Shown here one piece after another: positions 8,362-16,912 of a stretch of 30,167 nt of DNA. The position numbers and the translations under genes are program-made. A model generated the notes under the pieces. The model was given only the letters and a program-made list of their open reading frames with translations, was not told the origin of the DNA and did not search any database. This stretch comes from a bacterium (GTDB taxonomy: Bacteria > JAMCPX01). The stretch is from NCBI GenBank assembly GCA_021789095.1, contig JAJYJX010000006.1, positions 1 to 30,167 of the forward strand, in the 5' to 3' direction. The number at the start of each line of letters is the position of its first letter. Within the stretch, counting starts at the first letter, position 1.

Positions 8362-8987
8362 ATTTAAAAATAGGGCTTCCCAATGGGAGGCTGCTTGAGG
8401 AATCTGTAGCTGTGCTGAAAAGGACGGGTCTTGATTTTTCAGCAGCGCTCGGCAATTCAAGGAGTCTCAGGTTTAAAACCGCAGATGGTTCTGCTGAGGC
8501 GATTGTTATAAGGGCTGTCGACCTGCTTACCTATATCGAGCATGGCGCGGTTGATGTTGGTATCATAGGATATGATCTTATAAGGGAACAGATGCACGAT
8601 GTTATAACTGTACTATCATTGAACTTCGGCAAATGCAGGCTGTCAATAGCAGGGCCGAAGGGCGGCGGGGTAATGAAAGGGCAGGATCTCTCTGGCATAA
8701 GGGTGGCTACAAAGTACCCGTACCTTGCATCGCAGTACTTCAAGAAAAAGGGCATTCAGGCCGATATCATCAAGCTGTACGGTGCTGTTGAACTTGCCCC
8801 TCTTTTCGGTATCTCAGACCTGATTGTTGATCTCGTTTCAACGGGTGAAACATTAAGGACCAATGGTCTTGAGGAGAAAGAGGTCATAATGCAGTCCTCT
8901 GCAAGACTTGTTATAAACAGGGCATCCATGAGGACAAAACAGAACAGTATGAATAAGTTGATCGCAGGGCTTAAGAGAACGTTATGA
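8358..8987 (+). CDS. hisG: ATP phosphoribosyltransferase, short form (catalytic subunit)
   Basis: A 209-residue enzyme for the first step of histidine synthesis, condensing ATP and PRPP. The N-terminus LKIGLPNGRLLEESV is characteristic. VDVGIIGYDLI and the PRPP-binding segment DLIVDLVSTGETLRTNGL (about residues 153-172) are present. The protein lacks the C-terminal ACT-like regulatory domain, so it is the HisG-S type, which normally works with the HisRS-like regulator HisZ; no hisZ is in this window. The start overlaps murA and the stop overlaps hisD (ATGA at both junctions), implying translational coupling. Confidence 0.95.
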   Translation: MNLKIGLPNGRLLEESVAVLKRTGLDFSAALGNSRSLRFKTADGSAEAIVIRAVDLLTYIEHGAVDVGIIGYDLIREQMHDVITVLSLNFGKCRLSIAGPKGGGVMKGQDLSGIRVATKYPYLASQYFKKKGIQADIIKLYGAVELAPLFGISDLIVDLVSTGETLRTNGLEEKEVIMQSSARLVINRASMRTKQNSMNKLIAGLKRTL

Positions 8988-10249
8988 TAAAGATAGTGAA
9001 GCGCTCGGATATTGGTTCAATCCTCTTAAAGAGGAAAGACTCTTACGGTGACATAGATAAGACTGTGCGCAGGATCGTCGATGATGTAAGAAGATACGGT
9101 GACAGGGCACTGTTAAAATACCGGAGACTTTACGACCGCATCGGTACGCAAGGTATGATCATAGATAAAGGCAGGATAAACAGGGCAGTAAAAGGCATTG
9201 ACATCAGGACGAAACAGGCATTTGAACTCGCAATAAGCAGGGTGACCGCTTTTCATGAGCTTGAAAAAAAGCATATAACCTCATGGAATATCAGGGAGAG
9301 CGGGGACATCTATTATGGGGAGATCTTTACACCTGTAGAACGTGTTGGCCTGTATGTTCCCGGCGGCGGTGCAGCGTATCCGTCTTCCGTGATCATGAAT
9401 GCTGTACCGGCTGTTATTGCCGGTGTCAGGGAGATTTATCTTGCAACGCCCATGCCCAATGACTATGTGCTTGCAGCAGCGGGCATGCTCGGCATGAATA
9501 AGGTATATTCAATGGGCGGGGCGCATGCAATCGCTGCACTTGCGTACGGAACATGCAGTGTAGAAAAGGTCGACAAGATAGCCGGACCCGGAAACAGGTA
9601 CGTTACACTTGCAAAAAGGCTTGTGTATGGTGACGTTGGCATTGACATGGTGGCAGGCCCGAGCGAGGTTGTTGTTGTGGCAGACGGCAGCGTAAATCCT
9701 TCATATGTTGCCGCGGACCTTATGGCGCAGGCCGAGCATGACGAACATGCCATGAGTGTACTGATTTCGCTGGACAGAGCCTATGTAGGTCGGGTGGATA
9801 AGAGCATGCAGGTGTTGCTCGGTTACATGAGCAGGAAAGACACGATCAAAAAGAGTCTTAAGAAAAACGGCTTTGCAGTTATTGCCAGGGACATGGAGCA
9901 TGCAATGGATATGGCGAACATAATAGCGCCCGAGCACCTTGAGCTTGCAGTAGAATCGCCGCGCGCGTACCTTTATCACGTGAGGCATGCAGGTGCTGTT
10001 TTCCTTGGCCCATACACACCCGAGGTGCTTGGAGATTATGTTGCGGGTCCTGACCACGTTTTGCCGACAACCGGATCGGCCAGGTTTTCCTCGGGCCTTG
10101 GCGTATACGACTTTATGAAAAGGACCACGGTGCTTGAGGTCGGACAAAATGGGTTTGCAAAGCTTGCACCGCATGCCGAGCAGTTCGGGAAGGTGGAAGG
10201 CCTTGATGCGCACGTCCAGGCGGCAAGCATACGAATGAAAAACGATTGA
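8984..10249 (+). CDS. hisD: Histidinol dehydrogenase
   Basis: This 421-residue zinc enzyme oxidises L-histidinol to histidine in two NAD-dependent steps. The conserved blocks are ERVGLYVPGG near residue 117, GAHAIAALAYGT, AGPGNRYV and AGPSEVVVVADG. The zinc ligands are visible as MAQAEHDEH (Gln/His pair, about 250), GPDHVLPTTGSARF (Asp, about 353) and a C-terminal His in LDAHVQAASIRM. The length is normal. It is coupled to hisG by a 4-base overlap. A hairpin and repeat cluster follows the stop, probably ending the murA-hisG-hisD transcript. Confidence 0.96.
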   Translation: MIKIVKRSDIGSILLKRKDSYGDIDKTVRRIVDDVRRYGDRALLKYRRLYDRIGTQGMIIDKGRINRAVKGIDIRTKQAFELAISRVTAFHELEKKHITSWNIRESGDIYYGEIFTPVERVGLYVPGGGAAYPSSVIMNAVPAVIAGVREIYLATPMPNDYVLAAAGMLGMNKVYSMGGAHAIAALAYGTCSVEKVDKIAGPGNRYVTLAKRLVYGDVGIDMVAGPSEVVVVADGSVNPSYVAADLMAQAEHDEHAMSVLISLDRAYVGRVDKSMQVLLGYMSRKDTIKKSLKKNGFAVIARDMEHAMDMANIIAPEHLELAVESPRAYLYHVRHAGAVFLGPYTPEVLGDYVAGPDHVLPTTGSARFSSGLGVYDFMKRTTVLEVGQNGFAKLAPHAEQFGKVEGLDAHVQAASIRMKND

Positions 10250-10283
10250 AAAATCCGCAATATATGATTACTGTTACTGAATA

Positions 10284-10387
10284 AACCCCATTAGAAAGTA
10301 CGTGGCCTTAGACCACGCCCTTTCTATAATGACTTAAAATCTATTATATTATCCCGGCTATGCAGGCTGGGTTTTCTAACGGGGTAA
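10284..10387. repeat. Nested inverted repeat between hisD and lgt
   Basis: The outer arms AAACCCCATTAGAAAG and TTTTCTAACGGGGTAAA are inverted copies about 75 bases apart. Inside is a hairpin at 10293-10325 (AGAAAG.CGTGG...CCACG.CTTTCT) and a second weaker one (CCCGGC...GCTGGG). The outer core matches 1749-1765 and 28106-28124, so this looks like a small MITE-like element. The inner hairpin may terminate the hisD transcript. Confidence 0.65.
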
Positions 10388-10403
10388 AATTAAAGGAGAA
10401 CAT

Positions 10404-11234
10404 ATGTACCCGATTCTTTTTCACTACGGACCGATAACCATCCACACGTACGGTGTTGCCATGGCAACAGCGTTTATCGTGGCGATCTTCCTCGCCGCAA
10501 GAAAGGGTAAGAAGCTTGGGATGGACCCTAATATTGTACTGGATATGAGCTTCTGGATCATGGTGGGTTCAATCATCGGGGCAAGGATTGTTTTTATCAT
10601 CACGATGTGGAGCTATTATATGCAGCACCCGCTCGAGATGCTTGAGATCTGGAAAGGCGGGCTTGTTTTCTACGGAGGATTGTTCGGCGGCATACTCGCA
10701 ATGTATGTTTATCTGAAATGGATACGGCAGGGATTCTTCAAGTTTGCGGACCTGATCTCGCCGTACATGGGGCTTGGGTATGCGATCCACAGGGCTTTCG
10801 GCTGTTATATGAACGGATGTTGCTTCGGCAAGCCCACGACGCTGCCGTGGCCCCTGGGCTCTGTTTTTGCGTCTGACAGCGACGCGGGCATTGCTTTTCC
10901 CGGGCAGAGGCTGCTCTCAACCGAGCTGTTTGAATCATTGAACGGGCTGATCCTGTTCGGTTTTCTGCTCTGGTATGAGAAGCATTTAAAAAGGCACGAC
11001 GGCGAGCTCGTCGGTCTTTTCCTTATACTGTATTCATTCAACAGGTTTATCATAGAATTTTTCAGAGGTGATGTGATCCGGGGATTTATAGGCCCGGCAA
11101 TATCATGGCCATGGGGCAGCAGCCAGCTTTCGACATCCCAGTTCATTGCCATCCCGACGTTTATTGCAGGCTGGATCATCTTTATATGGACAAGGACAAG
11201 GTCGGCCGATGGAAGAAGCACTTCCGGCGTTTAG
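10404..11234 (+). CDS. lgt: Prolipoprotein diacylglyceryl transferase
   Basis: A 276-residue inner-membrane enzyme that attaches diacylglycerol from phosphatidylglycerol to the lipobox Cys of prolipoproteins, first step of lipoprotein maturation. The N-terminus PILFHYGPITIHTYGV is typical. Helices follow at about 20-35, 50-70, 85-105, 180-200, 215-235 and 245-262. The Lgt signature appears as AIHRAFGCYMNGCCFGKPT (about residues 128-146), the Cys-containing variant in place of the GRIGNFIN form; the Arg is kept. RFIIEFFRGD is also conserved. AAAGGAG lies upstream. It would process the lipoproteins predicted here, such as the decahaem cytochrome. Confidence 0.93.
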   Translation: MYPILFHYGPITIHTYGVAMATAFIVAIFLAARKGKKLGMDPNIVLDMSFWIMVGSIIGARIVFIITMWSYYMQHPLEMLEIWKGGLVFYGGLFGGILAMYVYLKWIRQGFFKFADLISPYMGLGYAIHRAFGCYMNGCCFGKPTTLPWPLGSVFASDSDAGIAFPGQRLLSTELFESLNGLILFGFLLWYEKHLKRHDGELVGLFLILYSFNRFIIEFFRGDVIRGFIGPAISWPWGSSQLSTSQFIAIPTFIAGWIIFIWTRTRSADGRSTSGV

Positions 11235-11520
11235 AACACTCAATAAGGCCCGCAAGGTCCTCGGCGTACCGGAGATTGCCACGCTTGATCAGATAAAGAC
11301 CGCTTACAGAAAACTGGTACTCACGTATCATCCCGACAGGTGCTTTGACAGGGATAAACCGTTGTACACCCGGAAGATGGCGGAGATTAACCGTGCATAC
11401 AGGATCCTCATGGATTATGTACAAAATTATAAATATATCTTTACAGAAAAGGCATACAGGGAGCAGGATACGGAGTATGCGGTCAGAAGATTTTTTGAAC
11501 CCCGCAGACCTGCAAAATAG
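11209..11520 (+). CDS. Short J-domain protein
   Basis: A 103-residue protein that is almost entirely a DnaJ-type J domain: helix I (ARKVLGV), helix II (LDQIKTAYRKLVLTY), the invariant HPD motif in YHPDR at about residue 45, and helix III (KMAEINRAYRILMDY). It lacks the Gly/Phe, zinc-finger and C-terminal substrate domains of DnaJ, so it would act as a specialised co-chaperone that stimulates an Hsp70. It overlaps the end of lgt by 26 bases in another frame, with AAGG before the ATG. A longer in-frame start at 11146 would lie further inside lgt and adds only non-homologous residues. Confidence 0.8.
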   Translation: MEEALPAFRTLNKARKVLGVPEIATLDQIKTAYRKLVLTYHPDRCFDRDKPLYTRKMAEINRAYRILMDYVQNYKYIFTEKAYREQDTEYAVRRFFEPRRPAK

Positions 11521-11533
11521 AAGGCAAAAAACG

Positions 11534-11561
11534 GGATTGCTTCGCCTTCGGCTCGCAATGA
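11534..11561. repeat. Dispersed-repeat fragment
   Basis: The segment containing ATTGCTTCGCC and GGCTCGCAAT is a short imperfect inverted repeat of the kind found as remnants of dispersed intergenic repeats. It lies in the 92-base gap before the acetyl-CoA synthetase gene. Only one copy is seen in this window, so membership of a family is inferred. Confidence 0.35.
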
Positions 11562-11612
11562 TATGGAGCTATACGAATGCAAAGCTATAGAGAATAGATA
11601 AGAATAAGCCAT

Positions 11613-13706
11613 ATGCTGGATACAATATTTAAGCCTGCAAGCCTGGCACTTGTCGGAGTGTCAAAGGTACCCGGGAAAGTAGGGTACAGTGTCCTTAAGA
11701 ATGTTATAGAAGGCGGCTATGCAGGGAAGGTCTATCCTGTAAACCCTTCCGCACAGGAAATACTCGGGGTAAAGATTTACCCGGATATCAAAAGCATCCC
11801 CGATACAGTAGAGCTTGCCGTATTCATGATACCGCCTAAAGCCATTATAGAATCATTGAAGGACTGTGCGCAGAAAAAGGTAAAATATGCCGTTGTCATA
11901 TCTGCGGGTTTCAAAGAAGTGGGAGCCGAAGGCGCGCTGCTTGAAAAGCAGTTGAAGGAGCAGGCAGATATCTATGGTATACATCTCGTCGGACCGAACT
12001 GCCTTGGCGTCATAGATACAAAGTCAAAACTGAACGCCTCTTTTTCCGCCGACATGCCTCTGGGGGGAGATATATCCATCCTTTCGCAGTCCGGCGCCCT
12101 GCTTACCGCAATACTTGACTGGGCGCTTGCGAACGATGTGGGGTTCTCAAAGTTCATAAGTCTCGGGAACAAGGCGGACCTGAACGAGGCGGATTTTATA
12201 GAGTACCTGTCGGACGATCCTGATACAAAGGTCATCCTGGGTTATATAGAGGGTGTTTCAGACGGCAGGGCATTTATTGACAAGGCGTACAAGGCTTCCA
12301 GAAAAAAACCCGTTATCCTTATCAAGGCAGGCGGAACAAAGGTCGGTGCAAGGGCTTCGTCATCCCATACCGGTACGCTTGCAGGCTCGGACGCTGCATT
12401 CGAAGCCGCTTTTAAGCAGTCGGGCGTTATACGGGCGCATACCATTGAGGAATTGTTCGATATAGGAAAGCTGCTGGAGGCCCAGCCCCTGCCTGCTGAA
12501 GGCGGACTTGCCATTGTTACCAATGCAGGCGGACCGGGCATAATCACTGCGGACGCAACGGAGCGTGCAGGCATAAGGCTTGCGCACCTGAGCGATGACA
12601 GCATACTTGAGCTGAAAAAGGTCCTGCCGCCGTCGGCTGCATTCGGCAACCCGTTTGATATTATCGGTGATGCGCTTGCAGACAGGTATAAAGCAGCCCT
12701 TGATATCATAAGCAAAGACAGGGACGTTTCAGGCATGATCGTCCTGCTGACGCCGCAGGACATGACCGAGATAGACAAGACAGCACAGTCGGTGGTTGAT
12801 ATTACAACACACACAAAGAAAACGATCCTTGCGGCATTCATGGGCGGCAAAAACGTCAATTCCGGCATCAAGGTGCTGAGCAACGGCAGGGTGCCGAACT
12901 ATATTTTTCCGGAATCGGCAGTAAAGGCTTACCGGACGGTGCTTGATTATAAAGACTGGCTTGGGAAGCCGGAAAAGACCTACAGGAAATATGAAGTGGA
13001 TATAAGCAAAGTCAAGAACAACCTGAACACAGTTCAGGCGTCGGGCAGGTCAAGCCTTGTTGATGTAGAGGCAAGGGAGATTGTCGGGTTATACGGATTT
13101 AAAACACCAATGAGCATGCTTGCACATACTGTTGAGGAGGCAAAGACTTATGCATCAACAGCAGGCTATCCTCTTGTGATGAAGATCGCGTCCCCGGACA
13201 TACTCCATAAAACGGATGTTGGAGGCGTTGTCGTCGGTATAAAGGACGAGCAGGAGCTTGAGATGTCATTTTCAACTATAACAAACAATGCAAAGAAGTT
13301 CATGCCGTCTGCAAGGATATGGGGTGTTGTTATCCAACAGCTCCTGACGAGCGGCACGGAGACCATAGTCGGCATGCATATGGATCCGAACTTCGGCCCG
13401 CTTGTCATGTTCGGACTGGGCGGTATTTATGTTGAGATCCTTAAGGACGTTTCGTTCAGGGTTGCCCCTGTATCGGAAGCGGAGGCCCAGGAGATGATAA
13501 GGGAGATCAGGTCATACCCGCTGCTCCAGGGCATACGGGGAGAAAAGAAAAGGGATATCGATGCGATCGCAGATGCCATACTGCGCGTGTCCCAGCTTGT
13601 TACGGACAATCCGGAGATCGTTGAACTGGACATAAATCCCATGCTTGTGAAGGAAGAGGGCGCAGGAGCGATAGCGGTAGATGCACGTATCTCTATAAAA
13701 CATTGA
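11613..13706 (+). CDS. ADP-forming acetyl/acyl-CoA synthetase, alpha-beta fusion
   Basis: A 697-residue NDP-forming acyl-CoA synthetase that converts acyl-CoA, ADP and phosphate to the acid, CoA and ATP, conserving energy by substrate-level phosphorylation; it can also run in reverse. The order is: N-terminal CoA-binding Rossmann domain (PASLALVGVSKVPGKVGY), ligase-CoA domains with the phospho-accepting His in SSSHTGTLAGSD (about residue 250), then an ATP-grasp domain from about residue 475 (VMKIASPDILHKTDVGGV with the second catalytic His). The length is normal for the alpha-beta fused type. It is followed 12 bases later by the DRTGG protein gene, as an operon. Substrate preference (acetate or another short acid) cannot be read from sequence. 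Confidence 0.93.
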   Translation: MLDTIFKPASLALVGVSKVPGKVGYSVLKNVIEGGYAGKVYPVNPSAQEILGVKIYPDIKSIPDTVELAVFMIPPKAIIESLKDCAQKKVKYAVVISAGFKEVGAEGALLEKQLKEQADIYGIHLVGPNCLGVIDTKSKLNASFSADMPLGGDISILSQSGALLTAILDWALANDVGFSKFISLGNKADLNEADFIEYLSDDPDTKVILGYIEGVSDGRAFIDKAYKASRKKPVILIKAGGTKVGARASSSHTGTLAGSDAAFEAAFKQSGVIRAHTIEELFDIGKLLEAQPLPAEGGLAIVTNAGGPGIITADATERAGIRLAHLSDDSILELKKVLPPSAAFGNPFDIIGDALADRYKAALDIISKDRDVSGMIVLLTPQDMTEIDKTAQSVVDITTHTKKTILAAFMGGKNVNSGIKVLSNGRVPNYIFPESAVKAYRTVLDYKDWLGKPEKTYRKYEVDISKVKNNLNTVQASGRSSLVDVEAREIVGLYGFKTPMSMLAHTVEEAKTYASTAGYPLVMKIASPDILHKTDVGGVVVGIKDEQELEMSFSTITNNAKKFMPSARIWGVVIQQLLTSGTETIVGMHMDPNFGPLVMFGLGGIYVEILKDVSFRVAPVSEAEAQEMIREIRSYPLLQGIRGEKKRDIDAIADAILRVSQLVTDNPEIVELDINPMLVKEEGAGAIAVDARISIKH

Positions 13707-13718
13707 GGAGGTAAGCAA

Positions 13719-14801
13719 ATGAGTACCCAGGCAATTCCATTTTTCATTGGTTCAACAAACAGCTATTCAGGCAAAACGCTTTTATCAACCGTTCTTGGTA
13801 AAATGCTGCAGGAACAGCGGTACAAGATCGGATACATGCGGGTCATCGGCAAGTCGGTCGCAAGCAGGGGCACGAAGCTGTACGATGTTGATGCAGAGTT
13901 TGTCAAGAACACCCTCGGTATTCCTGACCCCGTCGAAAAGATGTCTCCCGTAATTCTTACCCATGATCTTATATCGTCCGTGTTCAAGGGCAAGGAGTAC
14001 GACGGCTTAAAACTGTTCAAGGACGCATATGCAGAACTGTCGGCTGATAAGGACATCATGCTTATCAGCGGTGCAGCAAACCTTTATGAAGGACTTACCA
14101 TGAGGATAAGCAGTCTGATCGCTATAAAGGCTTTAAATGCGCAGACAGTGCTTATAGATCCGTACAGGGACGAGGTATGCGTTGACTGTATTTTATCATC
14201 AAAGGAACTGCTCGGTAAGAGGCTCGCAGGCGTTATACTGAATATGGTGACATTTGACGACATGGAGTTTGTTACAGATAACATTGTACCTTATATCGAG
14301 AAGCAGGGAGTCAAGGTGTTCGGTGTTATGCCAAGGACCTCCGAGCTCGAGTCTGTTTCTGTAAGGCAGATAAGGGATGCGGTGGGTGGTGTGATGCTGT
14401 CAGGTCAGGACAAGCTTGGAGAGCTTGTGGAAAACCTTGTAGTCGGTGCAATGGATGTTGAAAACGCATTGAAGCACTTTATAAAGACGAAAAACAAGGC
14501 AGTGATCACAGGGGCAAGCAGGGCTGATATCATAATAGCGGCGCTTGAGACATCAACAAAGTGCCTTGTACTTACCGGGGACATACTGCCGAATGAGATC
14601 GTGCTTGGAAGGGCTCAGGCAATGGGCATACCTGTTATCCATGTCAAGTATGATACCTTGAGCACCATAACAAAGATTGAATCCATTATAGGCAAGGTAC
14701 GTATTGTCAGGGATGACCAGGTCAAGAAGGGCTATGAGATGCTCAAGCAGTATGTTAATACAAAGGCCCTGTTCTCATCCATGGGTATTACAGCTCAATA
14801 A
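13719..14801 (+). CDS. BioD-like / DRTGG-domain protein (Pta N-terminal-domain family)
   Basis: A 360-residue protein that resembles the N-terminal part of long phosphotransacetylases but lacks the catalytic PTA domain. The N-terminal P-loop NTPase of the dethiobiotin-synthetase type has its Walker A as GSTNSYSGKT (residues 11-20). A DRTGG domain (about 215-320; SVRQIRDAVGG, VVGAMDVENAL, AVITGASRADII) follows. In the family such proteins are thought to regulate acetyl-CoA/acetate enzymes, but the activity is not established. GAGGAGG precedes the start. Its place 12 bases after the ADP-forming synthetase supports a regulatory or accessory role for that enzyme. Confidence 0.85.
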   Translation: MSTQAIPFFIGSTNSYSGKTLLSTVLGKMLQEQRYKIGYMRVIGKSVASRGTKLYDVDAEFVKNTLGIPDPVEKMSPVILTHDLISSVFKGKEYDGLKLFKDAYAELSADKDIMLISGAANLYEGLTMRISSLIAIKALNAQTVLIDPYRDEVCVDCILSSKELLGKRLAGVILNMVTFDDMEFVTDNIVPYIEKQGVKVFGVMPRTSELESVSVRQIRDAVGGVMLSGQDKLGELVENLVVGAMDVENALKHFIKTKNKAVITGASRADIIIAALETSTKCLVLTGDILPNEIVLGRAQAMGIPVIHVKYDTLSTITKIESIIGKVRIVRDDQVKKGYEMLKQYVNTKALFSSMGITAQ

Positions 14802-14830
14802 CCGGCATACTTGAAGGAAACAGCAGCAGT

Positions 14831-16633
14831 TCATTGATCGTTTTTGTTGTACATACCCTCTATTACAGCGGCGTACTTCTCGTTCACGACCTTTCTCCTG
14901 ACCTTGAGCGTTGGTGTAAGTTCGTCTGCTTCCTGAGAGAAATCCCTGTCAAGTATTGCGAATTTCTTGATCGTTTCGTACTGTGCAAGGTCGTTGTTTA
15001 TCTTTGAGACGAATTCAGAAACGGCCTGGTTTATTACCCGGTGTTTGGAAAGGCTGGGCATGCCGGTTTCGTTTATGCCCTGTGCCTTTGCGAACTTAAG
15101 CACATTTTCCGCATTCAGCGTGAACAGCGCCGTAAGATAAGACCTTTTGTCCCCTATTACGACGACCTGGCTGATGAGCGGATTTGCTTTCAGCATGCTT
15201 TCTATGTTTGACGGTGAAATATTTTTGCCGCCCGATGTTATGATAAGGTCCTTCTTGCGGTCTGTTACTTTAAGGTGCCCTTGCAGATCAAGTTCACCAA
15301 TATCACCCGAGTGCAGCCATCCATCCCGTAATGCCTCGTTTGTTGCCTCAGGGTTTTTGAAGTAACCCATAAATACGTTACCGCCCTTGACCAGTATCTC
15401 TCCGTCAGGAGCTATCTTTACCTGTACACCGGGTACCGCAGGTCCTGTTGTATCGAACTTCACATGCCCGTGCTCGTGGATGGACGTGGGTCCTGTTACC
15501 TCTGTCTGCCCGTACACAACGCACAGGCGTATGTTGATGGAGTGGAAGAATCTTATGATTTCAGGAGGTACGGGTGCACCGCCTGCGATGAGAAGCCTGC
15601 CCCTTGAAAAGCCCAGTTCATGCTTGAGCTTGGAATAGACAAGTTTGTCCGCTATCTTCCTTTTCAATTTCAGGAATGCCGATGGCGGCACGTCTTTCCC
15701 CAGGTATTCCACCCATTGGCCGCCTGTATTAAGCGCAAAGTCAATGACCTTTTTCTTAAATCCATGCGTCTGGGAAAATGCCGCTTTGATTCCTGCATAG
15801 AACTTTTCCATGACCCTTGGCACCGCAAACATGATGTGCGGCTGGATGACTTTTATATCGGATGCAAGCTTGTCAAGGTTTTCAGGAATCCCGACAGCGC
15901 CGTCCGTATAAATTGATGAATAGTATATGCCGATGCGCTCGGCTATATGGGACAAGGGCAGGTAGCTCATGTACATGTCTGTATCAAAGTAATCGTTCGC
16001 CTTTGTCAGTGCGTCGCATGTCCATACAATATTGTGATGCGAGATCATTGCACCCTTTGGAGGGCCTGTTGTGCCGGAGGTGTATACGATGGTGGCCAGG
16101 TCCTGCGCATTTATGTCCTGTATCCTTTTTTCTACAGAACCGGGCTGCTCAGCCCGCGCCTTTTCTCCAAGTCCTTCGAGCTCCTCAAAGGTTATGACCG
16201 CCGGGTCTGTCGTGCCTTCTACCTTATCCCATACTATGATCTTCTTCAGGTTGGGCAATTGTGAACGTATTGATAAGACCTTGTCGAGCTGTGTTTTGTT
16301 TTCTGCGAAGATGATCGTTGATTCACTGTGCTGTGCTATGTACCCGATCTGTGCCGGAGTATTTGTCTGGTATACAGGGACGGATGCGCCTCCATTGCTG
16401 AGAATTGCAAGGTCGGAATAAAACCACTCGGGTCTGTTTGTTCCGATTATGTTTGCCCTGTCACCCGGCCTGAAGCCAAGGGATAGAAGCCCGTACGATG
16501 CATCGATTACATGCTCCCTGTATTCTTTCCATGGGATGTGGTGCCATTGTTCCTTTTTGTTCCATGTGATCGCCGGTTTTTCAGGATGAAGTTTTGACCT
16601 CTGGTAGAACAGTGCAACTATAGATTGTTCCAT
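14831..16633 (-). CDS. Long-chain acyl-CoA synthetase (AMP-forming)
   Basis: A 600-residue ANL-superfamily ligase that activates fatty acids to acyl-CoA through an acyl-adenylate, normally membrane-associated. The AMP/phosphate loop TIVYTSGTTGPPKGAM is near residue 175. YGQTEVTGPTS near 370, GWLHSGDIGELD near 430, and the hinge and catalytic Lys region VTDRKKDLIITSGGKNISP near 455 are all present. The start was set at MEQSIVALF, which has AGGAGGG 7 bases upstream; the open frame extends 11 codons further. It is convergent with the DRTGG gene (29 bases apart). The ATP/AMP chemistry contrasts with the ADP-forming enzyme next door, suggesting separate roles in acid activation and energy conservation. 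Confidence 0.93.
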   Translation of the reverse strand: MEQSIVALFYQRSKLHPEKPAITWNKKEQWHHIPWKEYREHVIDASYGLLSLGFRPGDRANIIGTNRPEWFYSDLAILSNGGASVPVYQTNTPAQIGYIAQHSESTIIFAENKTQLDKVLSIRSQLPNLKKIIVWDKVEGTTDPAVITFEELEGLGEKARAEQPGSVEKRIQDINAQDLATIVYTSGTTGPPKGAMISHHNIVWTCDALTKANDYFDTDMYMSYLPLSHIAERIGIYYSSIYTDGAVGIPENLDKLASDIKVIQPHIMFAVPRVMEKFYAGIKAAFSQTHGFKKKVIDFALNTGGQWVEYLGKDVPPSAFLKLKRKIADKLVYSKLKHELGFSRGRLLIAGGAPVPPEIIRFFHSINIRLCVVYGQTEVTGPTSIHEHGHVKFDTTGPAVPGVQVKIAPDGEILVKGGNVFMGYFKNPEATNEALRDGWLHSGDIGELDLQGHLKVTDRKKDLIITSGGKNISPSNIESMLKANPLISQVVVIGDKRSYLTALFTLNAENVLKFAKAQGINETGMPSLSKHRVINQAVSEFVSKINNDLAQYETIKKFAILDRDFSQEADELTPTLKVRRKVVNEKYAAVIEGMYNKNDQ

Positions 16634-16779
16634 GACACGCCCTCCTGCACAGTAGTTGTAATACATCGGCCTGCAAAAAGCAAAAACATGTGCGGGTGAG
16701 ATTATCAGGGGATTGCATTTCCCCGCTGCTGGGAGAAGAAACCATAGGGTCAGCCCTTGAAATGGTAGGGAAATTAGAA

Positions 16780-16904
16780 ATTAGGGACAGATACCCGTTT
16801 TCATTTTCACCCATTCTTTCCTCAGTCATCTTGTATTCCCCAACGTGATTTCATAAATAATATCCATGGATGGTCGGCTCACAATATTGGTATCTGTCCC
16901 TAAT
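16780..16904. repeat. Inverted-repeat element with ATTAGGGACAGATACC ends
   Basis: The exact inverted arms ATTAGGGACAGATACC (16780-16795) and GGTATCTGTCCCTAAT (16889-16904) enclose 93 bases without a convincing ORF. Both arms are bordered outside by AGGGAAATTAG-like sequence. Ends of this type are familiar from REP/MITE-like elements linked to IS200-like (TnpA-REP) transposases, but no transposase is here. The right arm abuts the broken end of the serine hydrolase fragment. Confidence 0.65.
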
Positions 16905-16912
16905 TTCCCTCT

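Noticed and set aside
16581-16829. 82-codon minus-strand frame upstream of the acyl-CoA synthetase
   Set aside because: It runs through the inverted-repeat arm and overlaps the synthetase start in another frame; no ribosome binding site and no domain.
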